Assembly: GCF_003387075.1 (NCBI RefSeq)
Contig: NZ_QUMQ01000001.1
Span: 3,782,001-3,846,000, forward strand
Direction of reading: 5' to 3'
Source: Asanoa ferruginea
GTDB taxonomy: Bacteria > Actinomycetota > Actinomycetes > Mycobacteriales > Micromonosporaceae
Length of the DNA: 64,000 bases
This document shows positions 1-9,463 of this stretch, one piece after another. Numbering within the stretch: position 1 is the stretch's first letter; each line of letters starts with the position of its first letter. The notes beneath the pieces were generated by a model. The model made no database searches, was not told where the DNA came from, and saw only the letters and a list, made by a program, of their open reading frames with translations. The translations under genes and the position numbers were made by a program.

Positions 1-1010
1 CCGACCTGCGCTCCGGCGCGCTCGATCGGCCGGCCGCCTGGTCGGCCCTCGACCAGCTCACCGACACCGACTGCCGGCGGCTCTTCGTCGACTACGTCGA
101 CATGCTGGGCGGGCTGACCCTGCGCGACACCGGGCTCGACGACCGGGTCAGCGAGCTGACCGACGGCCTGCTGGAAGAGTTGACCGCGCCGCTGCGCGCG
201 GTGCCGGCCCGGCCCGCCGACCTGGCCGGCGGTGCGGCCGATTATTCGGCGGGCAGCCTGGTGATGCTCTGGTTCCCGGAGTGGACGATCTGGGACGTGC
301 CGCTCTTCGGTCACGAGGCCGGCCTGGCCTGGCTGCGCTCGTCGCCGCTGGCCGACGGCCTGCTCGGGCCGGCGGCCGGCCCGGCCCGGCGCGGGCTGGT
401 CGCCGACGCCTACGCCGCCTACGCGCTCGGCCCGGCGTACGCCTGCGCCGTGCTGTTGCTCCGGATGCGCCCCGGCGTCGCCGGCGAGCCGTCCGATGTG
501 GAGCGTGCCTACGTCATCCTCGGCGTGCTGCGCGCGCTGACCGGCGACGGCATGTCGGCGGCCGTGGTCGACCTGGTCGCCGACTGCTGGCACGGCGCGG
601 TCGAGGAACGTGGCGTGCCCGCCGTCGCCGACCCGGCCCGCCGCGCCGAGTTGGACTCCTTCGTCGCGGAGGCGTGCGCGACCCTGCGCAACATCACCTC
701 GTTCCGCGGTTTCGACTCGGCACAGTGGGAGGTGGAGGCGACGGAGCCCTTCGCGGCCCTGACCGGCGAGTCGGGCAGCGCCCGCGGCGCGACCGTTCGT
801 GGCCTGCTCAACGCGGCCTGGGCGGCGCGGATGTCGCTGTCCGACCCGCACGACGTGGCGGTCACCCAGGAGATCGCCGACGCCGCCCGGGCGCTGTGGG
901 GCCCACGCCGGGCCCCGCTGCCCCGCGAGCGGCTCACCGGCCGGCCCACCCAAGGGCCGCAGACCACGACCCGGGCCGGCGGCTACGGCCTCCCGTTCCA
1001 GGGCCGGTGA
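1..1010 (+). CDS. Hypothetical protein, 3' part (start lies left of the window)
   Basis: The reading frame is open from base 3 with no stop, and the codons before the first in-window ATG (102) translate into ordinary protein, so this is the end of a longer gene rather than a gene starting at 102. About 335 residues are visible, rich in Ala, Leu and Arg and apparently helical, with no signal peptide, membrane segment or catalytic motif that I recognise. The stop TGA (1008-1010) overlaps an in-frame GTG of the next gene, and the likely ATG of that gene follows 5 bases later, so the two are probably co-transcribed and translationally coupled. The partner being a giant TPR protein suggests a regulatory or scaffold role, but that is only inference. 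Function unknown. Confidence 0.7.
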   Translation, partial: DLRSGALDRPAAWSALDQLTDTDCRRLFVDYVDMLGGLTLRDTGLDDRVSELTDGLLEELTAPLRAVPARPADLAGGAADYSAGSLVMLWFPEWTIWDVPLFGHEAGLAWLRSSPLADGLLGPAAGPARRGLVADAYAAYALGPAYACAVLLLRMRPGVAGEPSDVERAYVILGVLRALTGDGMSAAVVDLVADCWHGAVEERGVPAVADPARRAELDSFVAEACATLRNITSFRGFDSAQWEVEATEPFAALTGESGSARGATVRGLLNAAWAARMSLSDPHDVAVTQEIADAARALWGPRRAPLPRERLTGRPTQGPQTTTRAGGYGLPFQGR

Positions 1011-1015
1011 TCGCG

Positions 1016-3730
1016 ATGACCACCGCACGCGAGGTGCTCACCGAGGCCCGCGACGCCTATTACGGCGGCGACCTCGCGCGGGCCCGGGAGCGCGCCGAGA
1101 CCATCGCCGACCTGGCCGCCGACGACGCGACCCAGGCGGCCGCGCTGACCATCCTGGGCCTGTGCGCCGCGCGGGCCGACCGCGCCGGTGAAGGCCTGTT
1201 CATCGCGGCCGCGGAGCGGTTCGCCAGGGTGCCGGCAATCGACCGCGACCACGTCGGCGAATACGGCTGCGCGCTGGCCCTGGCCGGCCGGCCCGCCGAC
1301 GCGGAGCCGTTGCTGCGCCGGGCGCTGGCGATCGGGGCCGGCTCCGCTGACGCCTGGCGCTGCATGGGCAACGTGCTCGTCGAGCGGGGCGACCTCGCCG
1401 CCGGCCGCCGCACGCTGAGCGCCGCACTGCGCGCGTTCCCGCAAGACTGGCTGATCGCGGTCGCGCTCGCCGAGGTGGTCTTCCTGACCTCCGCCGACCC
1501 GCGCGCCAGCGCCGACGCCTGGGCGGTGGCCGGCTCGCTGTGCGACAGCGCCGGCCAGGCGGAGGTGTCCTACAACGCCTACGGTCGGGCCGTCGAGCTC
1601 GCACCCGACGACGTCAACCTGCTGATGCAGAAGGCCGGCGCGTGCGCCGCGCTCGACGAGGTCGACGAGGTCCGCGCGCTCGTGGCGCGGGCGCAGGAGC
1701 TCGCGCCGACCGGGTTCGAGCTGGCGCCGCTGCTGGTCGTGCTCGGCAGCCAGCTCCTGACCGGCGCACACCAGGACGTCGCGGCCGACCTGCTGCACCG
1801 CGCCATCGCGGCGCAGCCCGAGCACGCCCGGGCGCACGCCGTCCTGGGCGAGCTGCACCGGGTGACCGGCGCGTTCGACCAGGCCATCGAGGCGCTCGAC
1901 CGGGCGGTGGCGCTCGACCCCGACGACGCCTACGCCATCGGGACCCGGGGCCAGGTGCGCCTCGCCACGGAGCGCCACGACGACGCGATCGACGACCTGG
2001 AACGGGCGTCGGCGCTCCAGCCGGGCGCCGAGTGGATCCGTTACTCGGCCGGCGAGGCCTACTACGTCCGGGCCCGCGACGAGGATTTCGAGCGGGCGCT
2101 GGCCCACCTCGGCGTCGCGCACGAGCTGGATCCCACCAACGTCCGCACGCTGGCGCTCATCGGCTACGCACACTGGCACCGCCGCGGTGCCGACCCGGGC
2201 GCGATGCAGGCGGCCGAAGACGCGCTCCGCGAGGCCTACGGGATCCGGCCCGACGACCCCAACCTCTCCTACGACTTCGGCCTGGTGCTGTTCGACGCCG
2301 GCCGCTACGAGGAGGCGCTGGAGCGCGCCGAGCAGGCCTACGCGGAGCTGCCCGACGATCCCAACGTGCGGCTGCTGCGCGGCCAGGCGCTGCGGGCAAC
2401 GGGCGAGTTCGAACGCGCCATCCCCGACCTGGAGGCCGCGGTGAGCGCGCTGCCGGAGCTGGGCGAGGCGCACGGCGCGCTCGGCGAGACCTACCGGGTG
2501 GTCGGCCGCAACGACGAGGCCCTGGTCGAGCTCGGCCGCGCCGCTTCCATCGACCCCGCCGACGGCTGGTCGCTGGCCAGCCTGGGCGCGACCCGGCAGG
2601 CCCTGGGCGACAGCCCGGCCGCCCTCGCCGACCTGCGCCGCTCGCTCGACCTGGGCGCGGAGCCCGGTTTCGCGGTCTGGTGGCTGTGTGAGGCGCTGAG
2701 CGCCACGGCCGACATCGAGGCCGTGGTCACCGAGGTCGCCGAGCAGGCGGCGCGCCACCCCGACAACGCCAAGGTCCAGGAGGTGTACGCCGACGTGCTC
2801 CAGAACGCCGGCCGGCACGCCGAGGCGGTCGAGGTGATCGAGCGCGCGCTGGCCGCCGAACCCAACCACGTCGGCCTGCTGCGTTCACTGGGCTGGGCGC
2901 AGTTCGCGCTGGGTGACCCGGCCCGAGCGACGGAGGCGCTGGAGCGGGCGGTCGAGGCGTGGCCGGACGCGACCACCATCACCGACCTGGCCACCATCCG
3001 GGCGCGCGGCGACGACGTGGGAGAAGCGCTGCGCACGATCGACCGGGGCCTGGCCGTGGAGCGCACCTCGGTGCTGCTCCGGCTGCGCTGTGACGTCTTC
3101 GCCGGGCTGGCCGACTGGCCCGCCGCACACGCCGCGGCGGTCGAGGCGGTGGCCGTCGAGCCGGTCGACGCCTACGCCTACTGGGGTCTCGGGCGGGCGC
3201 TGCGCTACCTCGGCCGGCTACCGGAGGCCCTCGAGGCGTTCCAGACCATGCGCGAGCGGGTGCCCGACAACCCGATGGGCCCGCAGGGCGCCGGCGACGT
3301 GCTGTGGTCGATCGGGCAGCGGGCCGAGGCGGCCCCGGCCTACCAGGAGGCGATCGACCTCTACGAGCGGTTCGGCGCCGACCAGTCGTGGTCGCGGCAC
3401 GGCGTCGGCTGGTGCCAGCACCGGCTCGGCCGCTACGCCGAGGCGGCCGAGACCTACCAACTGGCGCTGCCGGCCAGCGACGAGCGCTCGCCGCTGCTGT
3501 TCGACATCGGGCTCAACCTGCTGGCGTCGGGCGAGACCGTGCGCGCCGCCGACGCGTACGCCCAAGGTTTCGGTGTTCTGCCCGCGGTGCCGCGGACCCG
3601 GGTGCTGGGCATGCTGGTGGCCGCCGACGAAGACCTGCGTGTCTCGGTCGCGGCCGGCATCATCGAAGACACGGCCCAGGTCACCGACGTGCGCGAGCGC
3701 CTGGCGAAGGAACTCGAAGCCCGGCGCTAG
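1016..3730 (+). CDS. Large tetratricopeptide-repeat (TPR) protein
   Basis: About 904 residues built almost entirely of TPR helix pairs. The 34-residue period is easy to read (repeated patterns of Ala/Gly at the helix packing positions followed by Leu-x-Pro-x-x at repeat ends, for example ALDPDDAYA and ELAPTG). I estimate twenty or more repeats. No enzyme domain, signal peptide or membrane helix is visible, so it is probably a cytosolic protein-protein interaction scaffold. The start is ATG 1016 with AGGG at 1000-1003. An in-frame GTG at 1007 overlaps the previous stop but sits too close to that ribosome site. The gene is coupled to the unknown gene upstream. Its 3' end abuts the convergent aldehyde dehydrogenase without a spacer, and the two stop codons form the palindrome GCTAGCTAGC. 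Confidence 0.9.
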   Translation: MTTAREVLTEARDAYYGGDLARARERAETIADLAADDATQAAALTILGLCAARADRAGEGLFIAAAERFARVPAIDRDHVGEYGCALALAGRPADAEPLLRRALAIGAGSADAWRCMGNVLVERGDLAAGRRTLSAALRAFPQDWLIAVALAEVVFLTSADPRASADAWAVAGSLCDSAGQAEVSYNAYGRAVELAPDDVNLLMQKAGACAALDEVDEVRALVARAQELAPTGFELAPLLVVLGSQLLTGAHQDVAADLLHRAIAAQPEHARAHAVLGELHRVTGAFDQAIEALDRAVALDPDDAYAIGTRGQVRLATERHDDAIDDLERASALQPGAEWIRYSAGEAYYVRARDEDFERALAHLGVAHELDPTNVRTLALIGYAHWHRRGADPGAMQAAEDALREAYGIRPDDPNLSYDFGLVLFDAGRYEEALERAEQAYAELPDDPNVRLLRGQALRATGEFERAIPDLEAAVSALPELGEAHGALGETYRVVGRNDEALVELGRAASIDPADGWSLASLGATRQALGDSPAALADLRRSLDLGAEPGFAVWWLCEALSATADIEAVVTEVAEQAARHPDNAKVQEVYADVLQNAGRHAEAVEVIERALAAEPNHVGLLRSLGWAQFALGDPARATEALERAVEAWPDATTITDLATIRARGDDVGEALRTIDRGLAVERTSVLLRLRCDVFAGLADWPAAHAAAVEAVAVEPVDAYAYWGLGRALRYLGRLPEALEAFQTMRERVPDNPMGPQGAGDVLWSIGQRAEAAPAYQEAIDLYERFGADQSWSRHGVGWCQHRLGRYAEAAETYQLALPASDERSPLLFDIGLNLLASGETVRAADAYAQGFGVLPAVPRTRVLGMLVAADEDLRVSVAAGIIEDTAQVTDVRERLAKELEARR

Positions 3731-5239
3731 CTAGCGGCCGGGCCGGCCGTAGAGCATCTTGATCGCCTTGGTGATCCGGGCGACCTGGGCCGGCGTGCGC
3801 TCGAAGGTCATCGACTTGAGCGCCGACGGGCCGCGCCGGGTGGTGATCGCCTTCGCGCGGGAGAACTCGCGCAGGCCGTCGTCGCCGTGGGTGCGGCCGA
3901 AGCCGGAGTCGCCGACGCCGCCGAAAGGTAAGGACGACATCCCGATGAAAGTGATCACCGAGTTGACCGAGGCCATGCCGGTGCGCAACCGCCGGGCCGC
4001 GGCCACCGCGCGGCGCTTGCCGAAGACCGCGGCACCGAGCCCGTAGCTGGTGGCGTTGGTGAGCCGGACCGCCTCGTCGAGGTCGGCGACCTTGGTGATG
4101 GTCAGCGTCGGGCCGAACGTCTCCTCGCGCACGGCCGCCGAGTCTTCCGGCACGTCGACCAGGATCGTGGGCCGGACATAGGGCGGCTCGACCGCGTCGC
4201 GGCCGCCGAGCACGGCCCGGCCGCCGCGGGTGAGCGCGTCGTCGATGTGCCGGCGGATCACGTCGATCTGCTTGGGCATGGTGATCGGGCCGATGTCGAA
4301 GCCCTCGCCGTAGCCGACCTTGAGCGCCGACGCGCGGCGGACGACCTCGTCGACGAACCGGTCGTAGACCGGTGCGACCGCGTAGACGCGTTCGATCGCC
4401 AGGCAGGTCTGCCCGGCGTTGGTCAGCGCGCCCCAGACACACGCCTCGGCAGCGGCCGCGATGTCGGCGTCGTCGTCGACGATCAGCGCGTCCTTGCCAC
4501 CGGCCTCGATCAGCACCGGGGTCAGCGTCTCGGCGCAGGCGGCCATGACCTTCTTGCCGGTGGCGGTCGAGCCGGTGAAGGCGACCTTGTCGACGCCGGC
4601 GTGGCAGAGCGCGGCGCCGACCTCGCCCATCCCCTGCACGACCTGGAAGACCGGCTGCTCGGGCACGATCTCGGCGAACGTGTCGGCGAGCCATTGCCCG
4701 ACGGCCGGGGTGTATTCGCTGGGCTTGAACACGACCGTGTTGCCGGCCGCGAGCGCGTAGGCGACCGTGCCGAGCGGGGTGACCACCGGGTAGTTCCACG
4801 GCCCGATCACCCCGACCACGCCCATCGGCTGGTATTCGAGGTGTGCCGAGAACTCGGCGAGCGTCAGCCGGCCGCGCACCCGGCGGGGGCCGAGCACCCG
4901 CTTGGCGTTGCGGGCCGCCCAGTCGATGTGGTCGATCGCGGCCGCGGTCTCCACGATGGCCTCGGCGACGGGCTTGCCGCCCTCGCGGCTGACCAGGGCG
5001 GCGGCCTCTTCGACCCGCTGGGCGAGCAGCGCCCGCCAGCGCAGCAGCCGGGCCTTGCGGCCGGCGTGGCCCAGCGCGACCCACCACTGCGCCGCGTCTC
5101 GGGCGCGGGTCACGGCGCGCGCCACGTCGTCGGCGTCGGCGACCGGGAACCGGCCCACCTCTTCGCCGGTCGCGGGGTTGGTGGAGACCAGCGCGCCGTC
5201 TTCGACGACCGGAACGCCGGCAGCCCGAGTAGCCGTCAT
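3731..5239 (-). CDS. NAD(P)-dependent aldehyde dehydrogenase (succinate-semialdehyde dehydrogenase-like)
   Basis: About 502 residues, the normal length of the ALDH superfamily. Visible landmarks in order are the GPWNYP loop with catalytic Asn (about 149), FKPSEYTP with the cofactor-binding Lys (172), the FTGSTATG nucleotide motif (about 221-228), the general-base Glu in IEAGGKD (about 245), and the nucleophile Cys in NAGQTC (279). It should oxidise an aldehyde to the acid using NAD(P)+. Actinobacterial relatives are usually named succinate-semialdehyde dehydrogenase, but the substrate cannot be read from sequence. Start ATG 5239 begins MTATRA; the longer open frame upstream has no family-like sequence. 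It is a single-gene unit, divergent from the hydrolase at 5352 across 112 bases. Confidence 0.9.
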   Translation of the reverse strand: MTATRAAGVPVVEDGALVSTNPATGEEVGRFPVADADDVARAVTRARDAAQWWVALGHAGRKARLLRWRALLAQRVEEAAALVSREGGKPVAEAIVETAAAIDHIDWAARNAKRVLGPRRVRGRLTLAEFSAHLEYQPMGVVGVIGPWNYPVVTPLGTVAYALAAGNTVVFKPSEYTPAVGQWLADTFAEIVPEQPVFQVVQGMGEVGAALCHAGVDKVAFTGSTATGKKVMAACAETLTPVLIEAGGKDALIVDDDADIAAAAEACVWGALTNAGQTCLAIERVYAVAPVYDRFVDEVVRRASALKVGYGEGFDIGPITMPKQIDVIRRHIDDALTRGGRAVLGGRDAVEPPYVRPTILVDVPEDSAAVREETFGPTLTITKVADLDEAVRLTNATSYGLGAAVFGKRRAVAAARRLRTGMASVNSVITFIGMSSLPFGGVGDSGFGRTHGDDGLREFSRAKAITTRRGPSALKSMTFERTPAQVARITKAIKMLYGRPGR

Positions 5240-5351
5240 GCGGCGAAGCCTACTCGTGAGGGTTACTCGTGGGTAGGCACAGCGACCGTCGCTTCGTTGT
5301 GTGGCCGCCCCACACAGCGGGCCGGCGACCACGGCGGCAGGATGTGGTCTC

Positions 5352-6401
5352 ATGGAACAGGTGCGCGTGCAGGCCCGCGGAATCGACCAGAACGTCCTCG
5401 TCGCCGGCCCGGCCGACGGGCCGCCGGTGCTGATGATCCACGGCAACTGCTCGTCCGCCGACTTCTGGCGGCCGCTGCTCGGCCACCTGCCACCCAACCT
5501 GCGGATCGTCGCGCCCGACCTGCGCGGCTACGGCGCGACCGACGCGGCGCCCGTCGACGCCACCCGCGGCCTGCGCGACTTCGCCGACGACGTGGCCGCC
5601 CTGCTCGACGCGCCGGAGTTGTTCCCGGCCGGCGCCAAGCCGCTGGTGGTCGCACACTCGATGGGCTGCGGCGTGGCCATGCAACTGCTCGTCGACCATC
5701 CCGACCGGGTCGGCGCGCTGCTGCTCGAGGCGCCGCTGTCGCCCTACGGTTTCGGTGGCACTCGCGACCTCGACGGCACCCCGACAACCGCCGACTTCGC
5801 CGGCACCGGCGCGGGCACCGCCAACCCGGACTTCGTCGCGCGGCTGGCGGCCAAGGACCGCGGCGGTGACGAGCCGACCAGCCCGCGCACCGTGATGCGC
5901 ACCGCCTACGTGGCCGATCCGGCGTCGCTCGGCGACGACGAGGAGTTGCTGCTCGACACGGTGCTGTCGACGGTCATCGGCGACGACAACTACCCGGGCA
6001 CTTCGGTGGCCAGCGCCAACTGGCCCGGCGTCGGGCCCGGCGACCGCGGGGTGCTCAACACCATGGCTCCCAACCACTTCCGGATCGCGGAAGCGCTCGT
6101 CGCCGTGCCGAACAAGCCACACATCACGTGGGTACGCGGTGACCGCGACGCGATCGTCTCCGACACCTCCCTGTTCGACCTGTCCTACCTCGGCTCGCTG
6201 GGTTTCGTGCCGGGCTGGCCCGGTGCGGAGGCGAGCCCGCCGCAGCCGATGGTCGGGCAGACCCGGGCGGTGTTCGACCGCTACGAAGCAGCCGGTGGCG
6301 GCTACCGCGAGGTCGTCTACGCGGGCTGCGGCCACTCGCCGCACCTCGAGCGGCCCGCCGAGTTCGTCGCCGAACTGCTCGACCTGGTCGGCCCCGCGTG
6401 A
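5352..6401 (+). CDS. Alpha/beta hydrolase
   Basis: About 349 residues with the alpha/beta-hydrolase order: oxyanion-loop HGNCSS (about 30-34), the DLRGYG strand-turn (about 56-61), nucleophile elbow AHSMGCG with Ser about 103, and a C-terminal catalytic His in AGCGHSPH. No signal peptide, so probably cytosolic. The insert between the elbow and the C-terminal His is longer than in minimal family members and may form a lid over the substrate pocket. Substrate unknown. The stop TGA (6399-6401) overlaps the GTG start of a second, unrelated-looking alpha/beta hydrolase, so the two are translationally coupled and may act on one pathway. Confidence 0.85.
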   Translation: MEQVRVQARGIDQNVLVAGPADGPPVLMIHGNCSSADFWRPLLGHLPPNLRIVAPDLRGYGATDAAPVDATRGLRDFADDVAALLDAPELFPAGAKPLVVAHSMGCGVAMQLLVDHPDRVGALLLEAPLSPYGFGGTRDLDGTPTTADFAGTGAGTANPDFVARLAAKDRGGDEPTSPRTVMRTAYVADPASLGDDEELLLDTVLSTVIGDDNYPGTSVASANWPGVGPGDRGVLNTMAPNHFRIAEALVAVPNKPHITWVRGDRDAIVSDTSLFDLSYLGSLGFVPGWPGAEASPPQPMVGQTRAVFDRYEAAGGGYREVVYAGCGHSPHLERPAEFVAELLDLVGPA

Positions 6402-7270
6402 CCGACCACCGCACCCAGACCGTCCCGGTCGACGGCGGCGAACTGACCGTCGGGGTGTGGGGCGACGAAGGGCCGCTGGTGGTGGCCGTGCACGGGATCA
6501 CCTCCCACCACCTCGCCTGGGCGCTGGTCGGCGCCGACCTTGCCGCCGACCACCGGGTCGTCGCGCCCGACCTGCGCGGCCGGGGGCACAGCCGGGACCT
6601 GCCGGGGCCTTACGGCATGGCCCGGCACGCCGCCGACCTCGCCGCGGTCATCCAGGCCTACGGCGGCACGGCCACGGTCGTCGGCCACTCGATGGGCGGC
6701 TGGGCGGCGGTGGAACTGGCCCGCGCCTACCCGATGCTGGTCGATCGGTTGGTCCTGGTCGACGGCGGCCCGGCGCTGCCGGCACTGCCCGGTGTCACCG
6801 CCGACCCGACCGAAGACGAGATCACCGCGGTCATCGCGGAGACGATCGGCCACGCCTACCGGCGGCTGACCCTGACCTTCCCCGACCACGAGGCCTACCG
6901 GGCGACCTGGCGGGCCCACCCGTCGTTCGCCGACTGGACCGAGACCACGGCCGCCTACGCCGACTACGACCTGGTCGCGGTCGACGGCGGCTGGCAGCCG
7001 GCCTGCCGGTTGGCGGCGGCCCTGGAGGATGCCCGCGACCTCTACGCATGGCGCCCGGTCGCGCCGGAGCCGTTGCCGGTGCCGGCGGTGTTCCTGCGGG
7101 CCGAGCGCGGCATGTTCGACCAGCCCGAGGGAATGATCGCGCCCGGCGCGGCGACCCGGGCCTTCCCGGGCATCGCCGAGAGCGACGTGACCGGCACCAA
7201 CCACTACACGATCGTGCTGGGCGCGAAGGGTGCCGCCGAGGTCGCCGGCGCGGTCCGACGGTTGTCCTGA
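6398..7270 (+). CDS. Alpha/beta hydrolase
   Basis: About 290 residues. The oxyanion region is VHGITS (about 31-36), DLRGRG follows at about 58-63, the nucleophile elbow is GHSMGG with Ser about 98, and the final catalytic His lies in GTNHYT near the C-terminus. It starts with GTG 6398 inside the previous stop codon (GTGA overlap), so translation is coupled to the upstream hydrolase. The elbow Gly-His-Ser-Met-Gly-Gly is typical of esterases and lactonases, but I cannot name a substrate. A 69-base gap with no clear terminator follows before the 3-hydroxyacyl-CoA dehydrogenase gene, which has its own strong ribosome-binding site. Confidence 0.85.
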   Translation: MTDHRTQTVPVDGGELTVGVWGDEGPLVVAVHGITSHHLAWALVGADLAADHRVVAPDLRGRGHSRDLPGPYGMARHAADLAAVIQAYGGTATVVGHSMGGWAAVELARAYPMLVDRLVLVDGGPALPALPGVTADPTEDEITAVIAETIGHAYRRLTLTFPDHEAYRATWRAHPSFADWTETTAAYADYDLVAVDGGWQPACRLAAALEDARDLYAWRPVAPEPLPVPAVFLRAERGMFDQPEGMIAPGAATRAFPGIAESDVTGTNHYTIVLGAKGAAEVAGAVRRLS

Positions 7271-7339
7271 CCCGCCTTCCGGCGCCTGTCGGGCATGGCA
7301 GACTGGCCGTGACCTGATGGATCGTTAGGGGAGCGCTGC

Positions 7340-9124
7340 GTGTCGCGGGAGATCAACACCGTCGGAGTTGTCGGGCTCGGCACGATGGGCGCCGGAATCG
7401 TCGAGGTCTTCGCCCGCAGCGGCATCGACGTGGTCGCGGTGGAGATCACCGACGCGGCCCTGGAGCGGGGCCAGTCGACCATGGTCGGCTCGATCGACCG
7501 GGCCGTGGCGAAGGGCAAGCTCACCGCCGCCGAGCGCGACGAGATCTTCGCGCGGATCGGCTTCGCCGTCGGCCTCGGCGCCCTGCACGACGTCGACCTG
7601 GTGATCGAGGCGGTGCCCGAGCAGCTCGCGCTGAAGCAGGGGATCTTCGCCGAGCTCGACCGGGTCTGCAAGCCCGACGCGATCCTGGCCACCAACACCT
7701 CCTCGCTGTCGGTCACCGAGATCTCGGTCGCCACGACCCGGCCCAACGCGGTCATCGGCGTGCACTTCTTCAACCCGGCGCCGGTGATGAAGCTGGTCGA
7801 GATCGTGCGCACCGTGGTCACCGCCCCCGACGTGGTCGCCGACGTCGAGGCCCTGTGCGCCCGGCTCGGCAAGACCGACGTCACGATCAACGACCGGGCC
7901 GGCTTCATCGCCAACGCGCTGCTCTTCGGCTATCTCAACCAGGCCGTGTCGATGCTGGAGGCGCACTACGCGACCCGGGAAGACATCGACGCGGCGATGC
8001 GACTCGGCTGCGGGCTGCCGATGGGTCCGCTCGCGCTGATGGACCTGATCGGGATCGACACGGCGTACGAGATCCTCGACACGATGTATCGCCGGGGCGG
8101 CCGAGACCGCCGGCACGCGCCGGTGCCGTTGATCAAGCAGATGGTCACGGCCGGCCTGCTCGGCCGCAAGACCGGGCGGGGCTTCTACACCTACGAGGGG
8201 CCGGGCTCGCCCAAGGTCGTGCCCGACGAGCTGACCGCGCCAGCGTCGGCGGTCGCTCTGGAGGATAGCCGCGCGATCGCCACGATCGGCGTGGTCGGCT
8301 CGGGCACGATGGCGCCGGGGATCATCGAGGTGGTGGCCCGGGCCGGGTTCGACGTGGTCTCGGTCACCCGGGGCGCGGAGAAGTCGGCGGCGGTCGCCGG
8401 CACGGTCGAGGCTTCCCTGGCCAAGGCGGTCGCCCGGGGCAAGCTGACCGAGGCCGACCAGGCCGCCGCGCTGGCTCGGATCACGTGGTCGAGCCGGCTC
8501 GACGACCTCGACGATGTCGACCTGGTGATCGAGTCGGTGGTCGAGGAGATCTCGGTCAAGAAGGCGGTCTTCGCCGCCCTCGACGAGATCTGCAAGCCCG
8601 GCGTCGTGCTCGCCACGACCACCTCGTCGCTGCCGGTGATCGAGATCGCGATGGCCACCCAGCGCCCCGCCGACGTGATCGGCCTGCACCTCTTCAACCC
8701 GGCGCCGGTGATGAAGCTCGTCGAGATCGTGCGCACCATCCGCACCTCGCCGGAGACCACCGCGGCCGTGGCGGCCCTGGTCGAGGCGCTGGGCAAGACC
8801 GGGGTGCACTGCGCCGATCGGTCCGGCTTCATCGTCAACGCGCTGCTGTTCCCCTACCTCAACGACGCGGTCCGGATGCTCGAGGCGTCCTACGCGACCG
8901 CCGACGACATCGACCACGCGATGAAGCTCGGCTGCGGCTACCCGATGGGCCCGTTCGAGCTCCTCGACACCGTCGGCCTCGACGTGGCCCTGGCCATCCA
9001 GCGCGAGCTCTATCTGGAGCTGCGCGAGCCCGGCTTCGCCCCCGCGCCACTGCTGGAGCACCTGGTGACGGCGGGCTACGTGGGTCGCAAGGCAGGCCGT
9101 GGGTTCCGCGACCACACTCACTAA
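7340..9124 (+). CDS. Fused tandem 3-hydroxyacyl-CoA dehydrogenase
   Basis: About 594 residues made of two full-length copies of the 3-hydroxyacyl-CoA dehydrogenase fold (roughly residues 5-295 and 312-594). Each copy has an N-terminal Rossmann motif, a T-S-S-L serine motif, a catalytic H-x-F-N-P-A-P-V-M-K-L-V-E block and the G-F-I-x-N asparagine motif, so all catalytic residues are present twice. The first copy has a full GLGTMG nucleotide loop (about 12-17); the second reads GSGTMA, losing the third glycine. It should oxidise 3-hydroxyacyl-CoA (for example 3-hydroxybutyryl-CoA) with NAD(P)+. Start GTG 7340 is preceded by AGGGGAG at 7327-7333. Single-domain homologues are about 280-290 residues; tandem forms are known in actinomycetes. 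Confidence 0.9.
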   Translation: MSREINTVGVVGLGTMGAGIVEVFARSGIDVVAVEITDAALERGQSTMVGSIDRAVAKGKLTAAERDEIFARIGFAVGLGALHDVDLVIEAVPEQLALKQGIFAELDRVCKPDAILATNTSSLSVTEISVATTRPNAVIGVHFFNPAPVMKLVEIVRTVVTAPDVVADVEALCARLGKTDVTINDRAGFIANALLFGYLNQAVSMLEAHYATREDIDAAMRLGCGLPMGPLALMDLIGIDTAYEILDTMYRRGGRDRRHAPVPLIKQMVTAGLLGRKTGRGFYTYEGPGSPKVVPDELTAPASAVALEDSRAIATIGVVGSGTMAPGIIEVVARAGFDVVSVTRGAEKSAAVAGTVEASLAKAVARGKLTEADQAAALARITWSSRLDDLDDVDLVIESVVEEISVKKAVFAALDEICKPGVVLATTTSSLPVIEIAMATQRPADVIGLHLFNPAPVMKLVEIVRTIRTSPETTAAVAALVEALGKTGVHCADRSGFIVNALLFPYLNDAVRMLEASYATADDIDHAMKLGCGYPMGPFELLDTVGLDVALAIQRELYLELREPGFAPAPLLEHLVTAGYVGRKAGRGFRDHTH

Positions 9125-9133
9125 TCTGGGTGT

Positions 9134-9463
9134 GTGAGTCCGCGTCGCAACCGACCCAAGCCCGATGACGGGCGGCCCCTCGACGACGAGGCGCTGCGCC
9201 GTGGTGTCGGGTCGGTGGAGGGCGACCGGCACGGTGACTGGATGGTGCGGTTGGTGCCGGGTGGGGCCAGCGCGAAGGTCTACCGGTGTCCGGGCTGCGA
9301 CCAGGAGATCCGGCCGGGCACAGCACACGTCGTGGTCTGGCCCGCCGACGAGCGCGGCGACCTGACCGACCGCCGGCACTGGCACAGCGGCTGCTGGCGG
9401 GCCCGCGACCGGCGGGCACCCGGGGTGGTCCGGTCGCGCAGCGCCCCGCGCTACGGCCGCTGA
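9134..9463 (+). CDS. Small zinc-ribbon-like protein (often labelled ATP/GTP-binding protein)
   Basis: 109 residues, very basic at both ends. The centre carries a C-P-G-C pair followed by a His-rich stretch and a later Cys (HWHSGCW), which looks like one zinc-binding fold. Similar short actinobacterial proteins are often annotated as ATP/GTP-binding, but no Walker motif is visible here and I do not support that name. Start GTG 9134 follows the previous stop by 9 bases, so it is probably in the same transcript as the dehydrogenase. Its last 13 bases overlap the 3' end of the convergent serine hydrolase gene. Function unknown. Confidence 0.7.
   Translation: MSPRRNRPKPDDGRPLDDEALRRGVGSVEGDRHGDWMVRLVPGGASAKVYRCPGCDQEIRPGTAHVVVWPADERGDLTDRRHWHSGCWRARDRRAPGVVRSRSAPRYGR

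Noticed and set aside
983-2869. Long open frame on the minus strand inside the TPR gene
   Set aside because: It is antisense to a clear repeat protein; its translation has the Val/Gly/Arg/Gln-rich composition typical of the complementary frame of GC-rich genes and no family pattern.
4247-5869. Plus-strand frame crossing the aldehyde dehydrogenase and hydrolase genes
   Set aside because: It runs antisense through one well-conserved gene and out of frame through another; no ribosome site.
7271-7339. Possible terminator between the second hydrolase and the 3-hydroxyacyl-CoA dehydrogenase gene
   Set aside because: Only short, imperfect arms are seen; not above what GC-rich DNA gives by chance.
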